Source: Williamsia maris (GTDB lineage: Bacteria; Actinomycetota; Actinomycetes; Mycobacteriales; Mycobacteriaceae). Taken from it: DNA of 64,000 bases. How positions within the stretch are numbered: the stretch's first letter is position 1; the number at the start of each line of letters is the position of its first letter. The notes beneath the pieces were generated by a model. That model saw only the letters and a list, made by a program, of their open reading frames with translations. It made no database searches and was not told the origin of the DNA. Location of the stretch: NCBI RefSeq assembly GCF_024171815.1, contig NZ_JAMTCJ010000003.1:248001-312000 (forward strand), read 5' to 3'. The position numbers were made by a program, and so were the translations under genes. This document shows positions 45,076 to 54,854 of this stretch, in pieces.

Positions 45076-45732
45076 CTAGAAGAACAGGGGCCGGTAATAC
45101 GGGATGTATTGCAACGCATCGGGGTTGCGCATGGACTTCACCTTGGCCGGGACGCCGGCGACCATCTCGAGGTCGTTGACCGGGCGAGTGACGCAGGCGC
45201 ACGCGCCGACGACGGCGCCGCGTCCGATGTGTGCACCACCGAGCACGGTCGCCCGGGTGGCGACCCACGCGTAGTCACCGACCTGCAGCGGCGCGAACAC
45301 CGGCGGGAAGTCCTTGTGGTTGGGATCGTGTCCGCCGGCGATGAACTGGGTGTCGCTGGCGATGACCACGTTGTCGCCGATCGCGATACCGCTGCGCGCA
45401 TCGAACAGCACGCGGAAACCGATCGAGCAGTTCGAGCCGATGTTGAGTAGATCGATGTCCATGACCTGGAGGCCCCGCAGGAACGTGGTGCCCTCGCCGA
45501 TGGTCGCACCGAAGAACTTGAGGTAGTTGCGACGCACCCAGTGGATCGGGATGTGGGTGACGAACGAGTTGAACAGCAGGCCGCCCACCCGGTTACGGAT
45601 CTTGTAGGACACCGACAGCTCTTCGAAACTCCACCGCGTCTTCCATCCGGGCGGGTCGGGAAGGGTGAGGGTCTTGGCGGGTTCCTCCGGCACCGGTGAG
45701 TTCTGGGCGCGTTGGTCGTTGTTGACGGTCAC
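45076..45732 (-). CDS. Left-handed beta-helix O-acetyltransferase (WcaF/CysE-like)
   Basis: The 218-residue protein has the hexapeptide-repeat fold: IGEGTTFLRG, IGSNCSIGF, IAIGDNVVIASD, then FIAGGHDPNHKDFPP with the catalytic His, and repeats VGDYAWVATRATVLGGAHIGRGAVVGA. It transfers acetyl groups to sugars in the cytoplasm. AAGGAGAGAGT supports the GTG at 45732, which overlaps the upstream sugar-enzyme stop (GTGA). It probably acetylates the nucleotide sugar or lipid-linked repeat. Confidence 0.87.
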   Translation of the reverse strand: MTVNNDQRAQNSPVPEEPAKTLTLPDPPGWKTRWSFEELSVSYKIRNRVGGLLFNSFVTHIPIHWVRRNYLKFFGATIGEGTTFLRGLQVMDIDLLNIGSNCSIGFRVLFDARSGIAIGDNVVIASDTQFIAGGHDPNHKDFPPVFAPLQVGDYAWVATRATVLGGAHIGRGAVVGACACVTRPVNDLEMVAGVPAKVKSMRNPDALQYIPYYRPLFF

Positions 45733-46730
45733 ACTCTCTCCTTGTTCATCGCGTCGTCGATCCGACTGCTCATATGTGATTCGACCATGGCTCTGACGAT
45801 CTCCGGGAATTCGACGGTCGGTGTCCACCCGAGGGTTTCGCGTGCCCGCCGGGCGTCACCGACACAATCGGCGGGGTCGACCGGACGCATGTGTGCCTCG
45901 TCGGTGACGACGTGTCGTTCCCAGTCCTCGATGCCCGCCGCGGCGAAGGCTGCGGCCACGAAATCGCGAACCGAATGGGAACGACCCGTGGCGATCACGT
46001 AGTCGTCCCCGGTGCCGGTGAGCGCCATCCGGAACATCGCGTCGACGTAGTCCGGCGCCCATCCCCAGTCCCGTCGCGCGCTCATGTCACCGAGCGAGAG
46101 ATGGTCCATCTCACCCCGCGCGATCAGCGCCGCCCCCTGCGCGATCTTGCCGGTGACGAACTGGACTCCGCGGCGCGGGGATTCGTGGTTGAACAGGATC
46201 GCGTTCGACACCGCGAGTCCGTGCGACCGGTAGACGGCTCCGAGTTGGTGGGCGTAGGCCTTGGTGGCACCGTACGGCGATGTCGGTGCGACGGGGTCGT
46301 TCTCGCTACGGGCACCGTCACGCGCCGCGCCGAAGATCTCCGAACTCGACGCGTTGACGAACACCACGGGATCGCCCGATCGCTCCTGTTCGAGGTGGGC
46401 GAGGTTGAGCAGGGAGGTGGTGGCCACCGCATTGACGCGCACGGTCGTCATCGGGTCGTGCCACGAGCGACCGACCGACGACATCCCGGCGAAGTGGAAC
46501 ACGTGATTCGGCCGCACCTCGTCGAAGAGTCGGGTGGTGGCCTGCTCGTCGACGAGGTCCACCGCGTGCAGGGTCACGTCGTCGTGATCACGCGCGCGGG
46601 CAGGCGAACTCGAGCCGGGACGGAACACCCCGTGCACGTTCCACCCCTCGCCCACCAGGCGTTCGGCCAGGTAGGAGCCGTCCTGCCCGTGCACGCCGGT
46701 GATCAGCGCCGTCGGTTGCGTGGTGGACAC
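45729..46730 (-). CDS. NAD(P)-dependent sugar dehydratase/epimerase, GDP-mannose-dehydratase-like
   Basis: The 333-residue extended SDR has the cofactor motif [16 protein letters not shown] and catalytic SASSSEIFG-type Ser with [13 protein letters not shown] (Tyr-x3-Lys). [18 protein letters not shown] is shared with the neighbour Gmd. It is therefore a Gmd paralogue, not a generic UDP-glucose epimerase. It could be the reductase or epimerase acting after Gmd (Rmd-like, giving GDP-D-rhamnose) or a second dehydratase. The GTG start lies directly after the gmd stop. Confidence 0.8.
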   Translation of the reverse strand: MSTTQPTALITGVHGQDGSYLAERLVGEGWNVHGVFRPGSSSPARARDHDDVTLHAVDLVDEQATTRLFDEVRPNHVFHFAGMSSVGRSWHDPMTTVRVNAVATTSLLNLAHLEQERSGDPVVFVNASSSEIFGAARDGARSENDPVAPTSPYGATKAYAHQLGAVYRSHGLAVSNAILFNHESPRRGVQFVTGKIAQGAALIARGEMDHLSLGDMSARRDWGWAPDYVDAMFRMALTGTGDDYVIATGRSHSVRDFVAAAFAAAGIEDWERHVVTDEAHMRPVDPADCVGDARRARETLGWTPTVEFPEIVRAMVESHMSSRIDDAMNKERV

Positions 46731-47756
46731 TCAGGCCCCGGCGCGGATTTCCGGCGTCGGGATCCTGCCCGTGCCGGTTCCGCCCTCGGCGGCGAGGTCA
46801 CTCTCGACCATCATCTTGACCAGTTCCGGGAACGACACCGTGGGTGTCCACCCCAACTTCTCCTGCGCCTTGGTCGAGGTGCCGATCAGCAGATCGACCT
46901 CGGCCGGCCGGAAGAACCGCGGATCGACGTGTACGTGGCCGGACCAGTCACTGATGCCGACGGTCTCGAACGCGATGTCGAGGAACTCCCGGATCGAGTG
47001 CGTCTCCCCGGTGGAGATGACGTAGTCGTCGGCGGCGTCCTGCTGCAGCATGAGGTACATCGCCTCGACGTAATCGCCGGCGAAACCCCAGTCCCGCTTC
47101 GCGTCGAGGTTGCCCAGCGACACCGAGGTCTGCTTGCCGGTGGCGATGCGGGCCACGGCCATCGAGATCTTGCGGGTCACGAACTCCACACCGCGGCGCG
47201 GGGACTCGTGGTTGAACAGGATGCCGGAGCTTGCGTGCATGCCGTAGGACTCGCGGTAGTTGATCGTCATGTAGTGGCCGTAGACCTTGGCGACACCGTA
47301 GGGCGACCGGGGCCAGAGCAGGGTGGTCTCGCTCTGCGGGACCTCCTGCACCCGACCGAACATCTCCGAACTCGACGCCTGGTAGAAGCGCACCTCGTGA
47401 TCGGCGATGTCCTGGTAGAGGCGGACCGCCTCGAGCATGTTCAGCACGCCGCCACCGGTGACGTCGGTGGTCAGACGGGCGTTCTCCCATGAATAGGCGA
47501 CGAACGAGATGGCGCCGAGGTTGTAGACCTCGTCGGGCCGGGCGAGGGTCATCGACTTCATCAGGCTCGACAGGTCGAGCAGGTCGCCGGTGACGACCTT
47601 CACCTCGGGCAGCGTCTCACGGAGCAGGTCGAGCTTGGGGTTGTTCTGGCCACGGACGAGGCCCCACACCTCGTAGCCTTTCGACAGGAGGAGTTCGGCC
47701 AGATACAGGCCGTCCTGGCCGGTGATTCCGGTGATCAGTGCGCGCTTCGCGGTCAC
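46731..47756 (-). CDS. gmd: GDP-mannose 4,6-dehydratase
   Basis: The 341-residue enzyme converts GDP-D-mannose to GDP-4-keto-6-deoxy-D-mannose. It carries [17 protein letters not shown] (NADP), [35 protein letters not shown] (Tyr-x3-Lys) and [19 protein letters not shown], all standard for Gmd. The GTG overlaps the upstream glycosyltransferase stop (GTGA). With the paralogue downstream it implies a 6-deoxyhexose such as D-rhamnose, L-fucose or 6-deoxytalose in the polymer. Confidence 0.93.
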   Translation of the reverse strand: MTAKRALITGITGQDGLYLAELLLSKGYEVWGLVRGQNNPKLDLLRETLPEVKVVTGDLLDLSSLMKSMTLARPDEVYNLGAISFVAYSWENARLTTDVTGGGVLNMLEAVRLYQDIADHEVRFYQASSSEMFGRVQEVPQSETTLLWPRSPYGVAKVYGHYMTINYRESYGMHASSGILFNHESPRRGVEFVTRKISMAVARIATGKQTSVSLGNLDAKRDWGFAGDYVEAMYLMLQQDAADDYVISTGETHSIREFLDIAFETVGISDWSGHVHVDPRFFRPAEVDLLIGTSTKAQEKLGWTPTVSFPELVKMMVESDLAAEGGTGTGRIPTPEIRAGA

Positions 47757-48967
47757 ACGAGATCCTTTCGGGTTTCGGTGGAGGCGAGGGTGTCGACGAT
47801 GTCGTAGAGCTGTGCGGCGAACTGTTCGTCACTGAACCGGGCCGCGTGGTCGATGATCTTCTCGGTGTCCCATGTCGACCGCTCGAAACGGTCGATCGCC
47901 TCGCGTATCAGCGATGGCTCGGGCTCGTCGAAGTATACGGCGGTGAGTCCTTCGATCGCGGTGTCGAGGAACCCGCCCCACCGCAGCAGAACCGACGGCT
48001 TGCCGTGGGCCGCACCCTCGATCGGGGTCAGACCGTAGTCCTCGTGACTGGCCGCGACGACGGCCGAACTGTGCTCGTACAGCCATGCGATCTGACTGTC
48101 GGTCAGGTCCGACACCATGATCACGTTGTCGGGCTTGGTGGCTCGCAGTCGTTCCGCCTCCGGCCCACGCCCGCAGACCACGAGCCGTCGGTCCGTGCCG
48201 CGGAAGGAATCGATGACCGCGTCGACGTTCTTGTAGGCCAACAGTCGCGAGATGCAGAGATAGAAACCCTGCTCGGCCCAGTGCGCGACCTCGGGCACGA
48301 CCTCGGGGTTCGGATCGATGTCGATCGTCGCCGGGGCCGGGAGCACTCGGGCGGGTCGGTCGTAGGCGGTCTTGATGCGATCACGGACCACGCGGGAGTT
48401 GGCGAAGTAGATCTCGCACGACCGTGCCGCACGTCGATCCCAGATCTTGAGCAGCGGCGCGAGGACCGCGAGGGCGGCGCGTTTCTTCCATCCGGCGGAC
48501 TCACCGAGGTAGTCCTGCTCCTGGTACAGCCAGCGCGCGGGCGAATGGCAGTACACGGCCTTTCGTCCCGTCGTACGGAACGCATGCGCCCAGCCACTCG
48601 AACTCACCAGGACCACATCGGCATCGATCGACATCGACGACGACGCGAATGGGAGCAACGGAAGTGCCGCGCGATGATTTCGTCGGAGAAATCCGATTCT
48701 GTTCATCGCCGAGACCCGGACGTCCATGTCCTTGAATTGCGGATACGTGTTCTCGGGGTCGTACAGCGTCGTGTGGATGACGGCTTCGGGAAAAGCTTTC
48801 GCCATGGAGAGGACGACCTTCTCGGCGCCTCCCCGTTGCGTGAGGTAGTCGTGGGCGATGGCCACCCGCAGGCGACTCGGCTCGGCGTGCACGCTGCCTC
48901 GAGATTTGTTGCCGCGCTTGGTATCAGCCGATGCACGAACACCGTGCGGCCGAAAACTGACACTCAC
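47753..48967 (-). CDS. Glycosyltransferase family 4 (mannosyltransferase-like)
   Basis: The 404-residue enzyme has [40 protein letters not shown] and the donor-site block [20 protein letters not shown] ... [27 protein letters not shown], a strong GT4 signature like WbaZ-type transferases. GGGGAG eight bases upstream supports the GTG at 48967. It is the first gene of the long overlapping operon running to 41619, whose promoter must lie in the 508-bp gap before it. Confidence 0.88.
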   Translation of the reverse strand: MSVSFRPHGVRASADTKRGNKSRGSVHAEPSRLRVAIAHDYLTQRGGAEKVVLSMAKAFPEAVIHTTLYDPENTYPQFKDMDVRVSAMNRIGFLRRNHRAALPLLPFASSSMSIDADVVLVSSSGWAHAFRTTGRKAVYCHSPARWLYQEQDYLGESAGWKKRAALAVLAPLLKIWDRRAARSCEIYFANSRVVRDRIKTAYDRPARVLPAPATIDIDPNPEVVPEVAHWAEQGFYLCISRLLAYKNVDAVIDSFRGTDRRLVVCGRGPEAERLRATKPDNVIMVSDLTDSQIAWLYEHSSAVVAASHEDYGLTPIEGAAHGKPSVLLRWGGFLDTAIEGLTAVYFDEPEPSLIREAIDRFERSTWDTEKIIDHAARFSDEQFAAQLYDIVDTLASTETRKDLV

Positions 48968-49475
48968 CTGGAAACTCCCCGTTCGACGGTGGACCACTCC
49001 TGCACCGCATTTGGATCCACGACCACAGAGCTCTTTCGTTGAGGTGCCGTCAGTTCAGTTCGATATCGCCGCCCGCGAGGTTCCCGTTACCGGTGTGACG
49101 CGCACCACTTATACGCGGGTTTTCGATAGTTGACTAGGCGTGAGCCTACATCGATCACCCCCGCCCGGCCTGTTTAGTTGCACAAGTATTTTGCATGACT
49201 TATTTCGTCGAGGTGGGCCCACTCGGCCCGAACAGGCAAAAGTCGAGAACCGTACATTCTTACGCCGGATATGACGTGCATCACAACACAAGGCGGATGG
49301 CCGTATCTCCACGCCCCGGGTGGGCCGGATCAATACCCGGCGTTTGATCACGAATCGGTAACGGCTGCGAGCAAAGGTATCAATTACCTGGTCAAAGCCT
49401 TGCCGACCGTCGATTTGAGCGGATGAGCGTGAGACGCTGGCGAAGTTCAACAGGCACGGATGGAGGATCGCAGAC
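48968..49475. other. 508-bp divergent intergenic region
   Basis: No supported gene lies here. The middle (49170-49210) is AT-rich for this genome, a likely promoter area for the glycosyltransferase operon (left) and the ANTAR gene (right). A 10-bp palindrome GTGGGCCCAC is at 49213-49222. GCCTGTT (49168) and AACAGGC (49231) could pair across it. I could not define promoters with confidence. Confidence 0.5.
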
Positions 49476-50183
49476 ATGGCGAACCAGAACAGAGCGGTGT
49501 ACCGGGCATTCGCATCGCAGGTGCGGCAGCTACAGGGCGTCGACGTCTCGGACGCCGCCATCGACAGTTTTCTCTCGGCGATGACCGTCGGGGCGACGAC
49601 GGCGGTACCGAAGGCCACGTACGCGTGCATCACCGTCGTGGAGAACGGGGTGTTGTCGTCGATCGCACCGTCCGACGAGATCGCGGGCCGTCTCGACGAA
49701 CTGCAGGCCAAGCACGATGCCGGCCCGTGCCTCGAGTCGGCATGGCGGCAACGGGTCGTCCGGGTCGACGACTACGACACCGACGATCGGTGGCCGGAGT
49801 ACATCAGTGACGCACGGATGCAGACCCCGGTCCGGGCGAGCGTGTCGTTCCCGCTGTTCCGTGAGTCCGACGTGATGGGCGCGTTGACGCTGCACTCGGT
49901 CGAGCCGGACGCCTTCGACCCCGATGGGGTGGAGATCGGTCGGACGTTCGCCGCGCAGGCGGCGTTGGCGATGCAGAGTGACACACGACAGCACCAGTTC
50001 AGTGAGGCGCTGGCGTCCCGCGACACCATCGGCCAGGCGAAGGGCATCCTGATGGAGCGCTACGACCTCGATGCCGACCAGGCGTTCGCGATGTTGCGGC
50101 AGGTGTCGCAGGACACCAACGACAAGATCGTGGATCTCGCGGCCCGGTTGGTGACGCTCGACCACCCGCCACGCGCCAACTGA
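49476..50183 (+). CDS. GAF-ANTAR domain RNA-binding antiterminator
   Basis: The 235-residue protein has a GAF sensor domain (about 35-160: DAGPCLESAWRQRVVRVDDY, VRASVSFPLF, GALTLHS) and a C-terminal ANTAR domain. The ANTAR helices are SRDTIGQAKGILMERYDLDADQAFAMLRQVSQDTNDKIVDLA. ANTAR proteins bind paired hexaloop hairpins in nascent RNA and prevent termination. GGAGG precedes the ATG at 49476. It faces away from the polysaccharide operon and could regulate its long leader; that link is inferred from position only. Confidence 0.9.
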   Translation: MANQNRAVYRAFASQVRQLQGVDVSDAAIDSFLSAMTVGATTAVPKATYACITVVENGVLSSIAPSDEIAGRLDELQAKHDAGPCLESAWRQRVVRVDDYDTDDRWPEYISDARMQTPVRASVSFPLFRESDVMGALTLHSVEPDAFDPDGVEIGRTFAAQAALAMQSDTRQHQFSEALASRDTIGQAKGILMERYDLDADQAFAMLRQVSQDTNDKIVDLAARLVTLDHPPRAN

Positions 50184-50231
50184 TTCGGCGACGGCGACGG
50201 CGGCGGAGGTCGCGAAGAGCGGTGGGGGCAG

Positions 50232-50305
50232 TGGGGCGGGCGGGGCTCGAACCCGCGACCAAGGGATTATGAGTCCCCGGCTCTGACCAACTGAGCTACC
50301 GCCCC
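50232..50305 (-). tRNA. tRNA-Met (anticodon CAT)
   Basis: A cloverleaf forms on the minus strand: acceptor GGGGCGG/CCGCCCC, D-arm GCTC/GAGC, anticodon stem GGGGA/TCCCT with loop CTCATAA, T-loop GTTCGAGCC. The CAT anticodon fits elongator Met; a lysidine-modified tRNA-Ile cannot be excluded from sequence alone. CCA is not encoded. Confidence 0.92.
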
Positions 50306-50323
50306 GGGTCGAAGGTGTTCTGG

Positions 50324-50396
50324 CTCCCCCAACTGGACTCGAACCAGTAACCGTCCGATTAACAGTCGGAAGCTCTGCCAATTGAGCTATGGGGGA
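50324..50396 (-). tRNA. tRNA-Asn (anticodon GTT)
   Basis: A cloverleaf forms on the minus strand: acceptor TCCCCCA/TGGGGGA, D-arm GCTC/GAGC, anticodon stem TCCGA/TCGGA with loop CTGTTAA, T-loop GTTCGAGTC, discriminator G. It lies 18 bases upstream of tRNA-Met, and the two are probably cotranscribed. Confidence 0.95.
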
Positions 50397-50607
50397 ATGC
50401 TGACGACCGTTGCCGGAGGATTTTCACCGCCGTGCGTCGGACCGCGTCATGACTTTATCCCATGGGGTCCCGGACACGCCAAATCGGTGTGCCCGTCGCC
50501 GTCGGGCCCCCGCCCGATGCGGGCTCGACGAGCACGATCGGGCAGGATGGCAGACGATGATCATGACCCTGTGATGTCCGGAGTCACAGGCGGGAGGGTG
50601 CACAGCG

Positions 50608-50850
50608 ATGGTTCGACTTCTCGCGTTTCTCGGCGTCGGGTACGTGCTCGGAGCCAAGGCCGGCCGCCGCCGGTACGACCAGATCAGCGGCGCCTATCAC
50701 GCGGTGACCGAGTCGCCGGCGACCAAGAAGGCCGTCGACCTCGGTCGGCAGAAGCTGTCGGAGAAGCTCTCCCCGCAGGCCCCGTTGACGCGCGTCCACC
50801 AGGTCGACGACACGACGTCGGTCTACGCGCCACGCGATCCGCGGGACTGA
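50608..50850 (+). CDS. Small conserved protein (Rv2342-like)
   Basis: The 80-residue protein starts MVRLLAFLGVGYVLGAKAGRRRYDQI, a short hydrophobic N-terminus followed by the AGRRRYDQI motif. That motif is seen in small actinobacterial proteins next to dnaG, such as Rv2342. The rest is hydrophilic with KKAVDLGRQKLSEKLS. GGAGGG eight bases upstream supports the ATG. It is probably a membrane-associated helix protein; function unknown. It converges on dnaG with a 16-base gap. Confidence 0.75.
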   Translation: MVRLLAFLGVGYVLGAKAGRRRYDQISGAYHAVTESPATKKAVDLGRQKLSEKLSPQAPLTRVHQVDDTTSVYAPRDPRD

Positions 50851-50866
50851 GCCCCCGCAGACGGCG

Positions 50867-52789
50867 TCAGCCGGCGAGCCCGTTGGGATCAACGGCCTGC
50901 TCGAGCAGACTGCGCCGGTAGGCCTCCAGGGCCACGAGGTCTCCGAACACCGCGTTGTAGGCCTCCGGGTCGTCCCCCGGCGACATCCGTCGCAGGCGCG
51001 ATTTGATGTCGGCGATCTGCTCGCCGACCCAGCCCTCCTGCAGTCGCGCGAGAACGCTGCCGATGTAGCGCGGTATCGCCCCTTCGGCCACGGGCATCGG
51101 CTCGACAGCCAGTTCGGTGAGCATGGAGGTGAGCACCGGGTTGTCCAACTCGCGTCCGACCACGTCGAGCCACTGCGCGCCACCGAGCCCCGCACTCGTA
51201 CCACCGGCGGTCTGCATGGCCGTCCGGATCAGCGCGTAGGCCGGTTCCGGGAAACACTCGACCGGCAGCGAGTCGAACACCGTGCCCGCGATGGCCGGGT
51301 ACTGCAGTGCCGCCTTGAGGGCTTCGCGTTGCGGCCACAGTCTCGGATCGGTCGGTGACGGACGAGCGGCGCCCGCCACACCCGCGGTCGGACTGCCCGC
51401 GGCGGCGTTCTTGCGCGTCCGCGCCTGCGCGCGTGCGCCCGCACCGGTGGTCATCGTCCCCGACGCCGACTGCTCCCGAACGCGGGAGAGGACCTGTCGT
51501 TCGTCCTCCCACCCGACCCAGCCGGCGAGCTGCCGCGCGTACTCGTCGCGCAGTGCGAAGTCCTTGATGCGGGCGACCACCGGGACGGTGTCGCGCAGCG
51601 CGTGCACGCGGCCCTCGGCGGTCTCCAGATCGTGGCCCGCCAACACCGCGCGAATGGCGAACTGGAACATCGGGATCCGGCGGGCGATGAGGTCGCGGAC
51701 CGCGTTGTCACCGCCGGACTGACGCAGTTCACACGGGTCCATGCCCTCGGGCGCGATCGCGACGAAGGTCTGCCCGGCGATGCTCTGCTCACCCTCGAAC
51801 GCCTTGAGCGCGGCCGCTTTCCCCGCGTCGTCGCCGTCGAAGGTGTAGATCACCTCGCCGCGGAAGTACGAGTCGTCCATCAGCAGCCTGCGCAGCAGGG
51901 CCAGGTGGTCCTCGCCGAACGCGGTTCCGCAGGAGGCGACGGCGGTGGTGACACCGGCGAGGTGCATGGCCATCACGTCGGTGTAGCCCTCGACGATGAC
52001 GACCTGATGCCCCTTGGCGATGTTCTTCTTCGCGTGGTCGAGTCCGAACAGCACCTGGGACTTCTTGTAGAGCATGGTGTCCGGGGTGTTCATGTACTTG
52101 CCCATGGTGTCGTCGTCGAAGATCTTGCGCGCGCCGAAACCGATGATGTCGTTGGCCAGGTTGCGGATCGGCCAGAGCAACCGACGACGGAAGCGGTCCC
52201 GGGGGCCGCGCTGACCCTGCTGTGAGAGCCCGGCCGCCTCGAGTTCGGCGAACTCGAAACCCTGGGCCATCAAGGTCTTCGTCATGGCGTCCCACGCCAT
52301 CGGTGCGAACCCGCAGCCGAACTGCGTCGCGGCGGCCTGGTCGAAGTCGCGTTCCTTGAGGTAGTCGCGCGCCTTCTGGGCGTCGGGGGTCAGCAGTTGC
52401 TCGGCGTAGAACTTCTGCGCGGCGGCGTTGGCCGCGACCAGACGGGCTCGGGTGCCGCGGTCGCGGGCGACGCTCGCCCCGCCGCCCTCGTAGTTGATCT
52501 GGTAGCCGATGCGGTCGGCGAGCTGCTCCACGGCCTCGACGAACGGGATGTGCTCCAGCTTCTGCAGGAAGGTGTAGACGTCGCCGCCCTCGCCGCACCC
52601 GAAGCAGTGGAAATGTCCGTGGTTGGGTCGGACGTGGAACGACGGCGACTTCTCGTCGTGGAACGGGCACAGGCCCTTGAGGCTGTCGGCGCCGGCGCGG
52701 CGCAGCGCCACGTAGTCGCCGACGATCTCCTCGATGTGGGTGCGCTCGCGAATGGCCGTGATGTCGCGATCAGGGATTCGGCCAGGCAC
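50867..52789 (-). CDS. dnaG: DNA primase DnaG
   Basis: The 640-residue primase makes RNA primers for replication. Domains in order are the CHC2 zinc finger (CPFHDEKSPSF...HCFGCGEGGD, about 37-63), the primase core (DYLKERDFDQAAATQFGCGF) and the TOPRIM fold with VIVEGYTDVMAMH and YTFDGDDAGKAAA. A C-terminal helicase-binding region ends ALEAYRRSLLEQAVD. The GTG at 52789 is two bases after the MFS stop and has no clear ribosome-binding site of its own, so translation may be coupled to that gene. Confidence 0.96.
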   Translation of the reverse strand: MPGRIPDRDITAIRERTHIEEIVGDYVALRRAGADSLKGLCPFHDEKSPSFHVRPNHGHFHCFGCGEGGDVYTFLQKLEHIPFVEAVEQLADRIGYQINYEGGGASVARDRGTRARLVAANAAAQKFYAEQLLTPDAQKARDYLKERDFDQAAATQFGCGFAPMAWDAMTKTLMAQGFEFAELEAAGLSQQGQRGPRDRFRRRLLWPIRNLANDIIGFGARKIFDDDTMGKYMNTPDTMLYKKSQVLFGLDHAKKNIAKGHQVVIVEGYTDVMAMHLAGVTTAVASCGTAFGEDHLALLRRLLMDDSYFRGEVIYTFDGDDAGKAAALKAFEGEQSIAGQTFVAIAPEGMDPCELRQSGGDNAVRDLIARRIPMFQFAIRAVLAGHDLETAEGRVHALRDTVPVVARIKDFALRDEYARQLAGWVGWEDERQVLSRVREQSASGTMTTGAGARAQARTRKNAAAGSPTAGVAGAARPSPTDPRLWPQREALKAALQYPAIAGTVFDSLPVECFPEPAYALIRTAMQTAGGTSAGLGGAQWLDVVGRELDNPVLTSMLTELAVEPMPVAEGAIPRYIGSVLARLQEGWVGEQIADIKSRLRRMSPGDDPEAYNAVFGDLVALEAYRRSLLEQAVDPNGLAG

Positions 52790-52791
52790 GG

Positions 52792-54102
52792 CTACGAGTG
52801 TATCGGTGGGCGGGCCGGCGGGGAGTCGCCGTGGCGGTCGGCGGTCGGGGCACCGAGTGTGCCGGGGTGACCGGCGACGACGCCGCATATCGCCAGGGGC
52901 ACCATCGTCGCGGTGAGAGCGATCAACGGGACCGACCAGCCGTCGGTCGCCGAGTGCAGCACGCCCATCGCCAGCGGGCCGGTGGCCGCGAGGAGGTAGC
53001 CCACCGTCTGTGCCGCCGCGGAGAGCGCGGTGGCCTCCGCCGCGGTCGCCGACCGCAGGTTCATCAGGACCAGGGCCAGCGACAGCGCGCCCCCCTGGCC
53101 GAACCCGACGACGATCGCCGACGGCCACGCACCCCACGTCCCGGTGCCCAGGACGCCGAGCAACCCCAGTGTCGCCGTCGCCACGACAGCCAGGGCCAAC
53201 AGACGTTGCGACCGCAGGCGGGTCGCGAGCACCGGCACACCGAGGGCGGTGACGATGCTGGCCACGCTGAGCGCGGCGAAGATCAGTCCGGCCTCGTCCG
53301 CCGACAGTCCGCGGTCACGATAGATGGTCGGCAGCCAGGCCACGGTGGCGTAGGCCAGCAGCGACTGGATGCCCATGAAACCCGTGATCGCCCACCGCAT
53401 CCGCGCCGCACCCGGCCGGATCGCGGCGGGTACCGACGGCAGCGGCACCGCGGGCGTCATCTCCCGGGCGCGACGCAGCCCGCGTCCGTGCGAGCCGGCG
53501 AGCAGGGCCACCGCGACGAAGGCGATGGCTGCCGGGATGGCCCACAGGCCGAGTGCGATCCGCCAGCTGTCGCCGACCGCCCGGGTGACCGGCGGGGTGA
53601 TCCCGGAGGCGATGCCGGCGCTCACACAGATGAGCGCGGTCAGCAGTCCGGTCATCGCGCCGATCCGATGGGGGAAGAGCAGACGGATCAGGACCGGGCC
53701 CAGCACGTTGGCCACCGCGATGCCCAACCCGCCGATGACGGTGCCCACCAACAGGATCGGCCAGCCGGGTATGGCGCGCAGCGCCGAACCGAGCGCCAGC
53801 ACCGCCATGCAACCGGCCGCGACCGGCAGCGCCGAGAAGCGTCGGGCCAGGCGCGGGGCGACGCTCGCCCCGAGTCCCAGACACACCACCGGGCCGGTGG
53901 TGAGCAACGCGACCTCGACCGATCCCAGCCCGTAGCTGTCGCGGATCTCGGAGATGACCGACGACGCGCTGCCGAACAGCAGGCGCAGGCTGACGCCGAG
54001 GGCGATCACGGCCGTGACGGCGAGAACACCCGCTCGCCACGGCGCCATCGATGCGTCGGTCGACGCGGTGGCCTTCGTCGAGGCCGGGGTCGATCGGGAC
54101 AT
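52792..54102 (-). CDS. Major facilitator superfamily transporter (CynX/NimT type)
   Basis: The 436-residue protein has 12 membrane helices. TGPVVCLGLGASVAPRLARRF lies in the helix 2-3 region and LLFPHRIGAMTGLLTALI in helix 4-5, features of CynX/NimT transporters of cyanate, nitroimidazole or other small anions. GGCAGGAG supports the ATG at 54102. It is divergent from an XRE-cupin regulator and abuts dnaG. In mycobacteria I recall no such gene between dgt and dnaG, so the pair looks like an insertion. Confidence 0.85.
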   Translation of the reverse strand: MSRSTPASTKATASTDASMAPWRAGVLAVTAVIALGVSLRLLFGSASSVISEIRDSYGLGSVEVALLTTGPVVCLGLGASVAPRLARRFSALPVAAGCMAVLALGSALRAIPGWPILLVGTVIGGLGIAVANVLGPVLIRLLFPHRIGAMTGLLTALICVSAGIASGITPPVTRAVGDSWRIALGLWAIPAAIAFVAVALLAGSHGRGLRRAREMTPAVPLPSVPAAIRPGAARMRWAITGFMGIQSLLAYATVAWLPTIYRDRGLSADEAGLIFAALSVASIVTALGVPVLATRLRSQRLLALAVVATATLGLLGVLGTGTWGAWPSAIVVGFGQGGALSLALVLMNLRSATAAEATALSAAAQTVGYLLAATGPLAMGVLHSATDGWSVPLIALTATMVPLAICGVVAGHPGTLGAPTADRHGDSPPARPPIHS

Positions 54103-54248
54103 GCGTGGGCTCCTGCCGTTGTTCGCCGGTGTCGTGGTTCGCCTCGTCGCGCAGTGTGCGCCGGATGACGAACGAACGTCAAACCCAGGAGGCAACACAT
54201 CGACCCATGTGGTCACAAACGGTCTCCGGAAGGGTTAACCTCGCGGGC

Positions 54249-54854
54249 ATGACCGAACGGATCGACGAGCGGTGGATCGGACGCCGGGTCCGCGCCCTGC
54301 GTCAGGCGCGGGGGGCGACCCTGCGCGCCCTGGCCGACGAGACCGGGCTGTCGGCCACCCAACTGTCACGGATCGAGTCCGGGAGCCGTCAGGCATCGGT
54401 CGGGACGCTCATCGAGCTCTCCCGGACCTTCGGGATCACGTTGAGCGAGTTGGTCGCCGACACCACACCCGCCGCGGTGCACGTCATCTCGCGCGACCGG
54501 CGCGCGGTGCACCACACGGCCAGCGGCGACGTGGCGGTACTCAGTGGCGACCTCCCGGATCTGCACTCGATGCACCTCACGATCAGCCCCCGGTGTTCCT
54601 TCCCCACCGCACATCACGACGGCGAGGAGTGGATGTACGTGCTGTCAGGCACCGTCGAGTTGATCATCGGCGCCGAGGGTGACGAGCAGTCGACGACGCT
54701 CGGACCCGGCGACGCCGCGCATTTCCAGGCCCGCACCACGCACCGGGTGCGCAACGACGGCGACACGAGTACCGAGATCCTGCTGGTCGGTACCCGAGAT
54801 CCGTTGGGCGAGAGCGCGTGGGCCGGTTCAGCCGAGGTGGGCCTGCGCCCCTGA
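54249..54854 (+). CDS. XRE-family regulator with cupin domain
   Basis: The 201-residue regulator has an N-terminal helix-turn-helix ([44 protein letters not shown], about 14-58). A C-terminal cupin ([41 protein letters not shown]) can bind a small ligand. It is divergent from the MFS transporter across 146 bases and is the likely regulator of it. Its last 27 bases overlap the 3' end of convergent dgt, so the two transcripts are antisense there. Confidence 0.88.
   Translation: MTERIDERWIGRRVRALRQARGATLRALADETGLSATQLSRIESGSRQASVGTLIELSRTFGITLSELVADTTPAAVHVISRDRRAVHHTASGDVAVLSGDLPDLHSMHLTISPRCSFPTAHHDGEEWMYVLSGTVELIIGAEGDEQSTTLGPGDAAHFQARTTHRVRNDGDTSTEILLVGTRDPLGESAWAGSAEVGLRP

Noticed and set aside
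49213-49222. Palindrome GTGGGCCCAC upstream of the glycosyltransferase operon
   Set aside because: A 10-bp GC palindrome is common by chance in such GC-rich DNA; it is noted only in the gap description.
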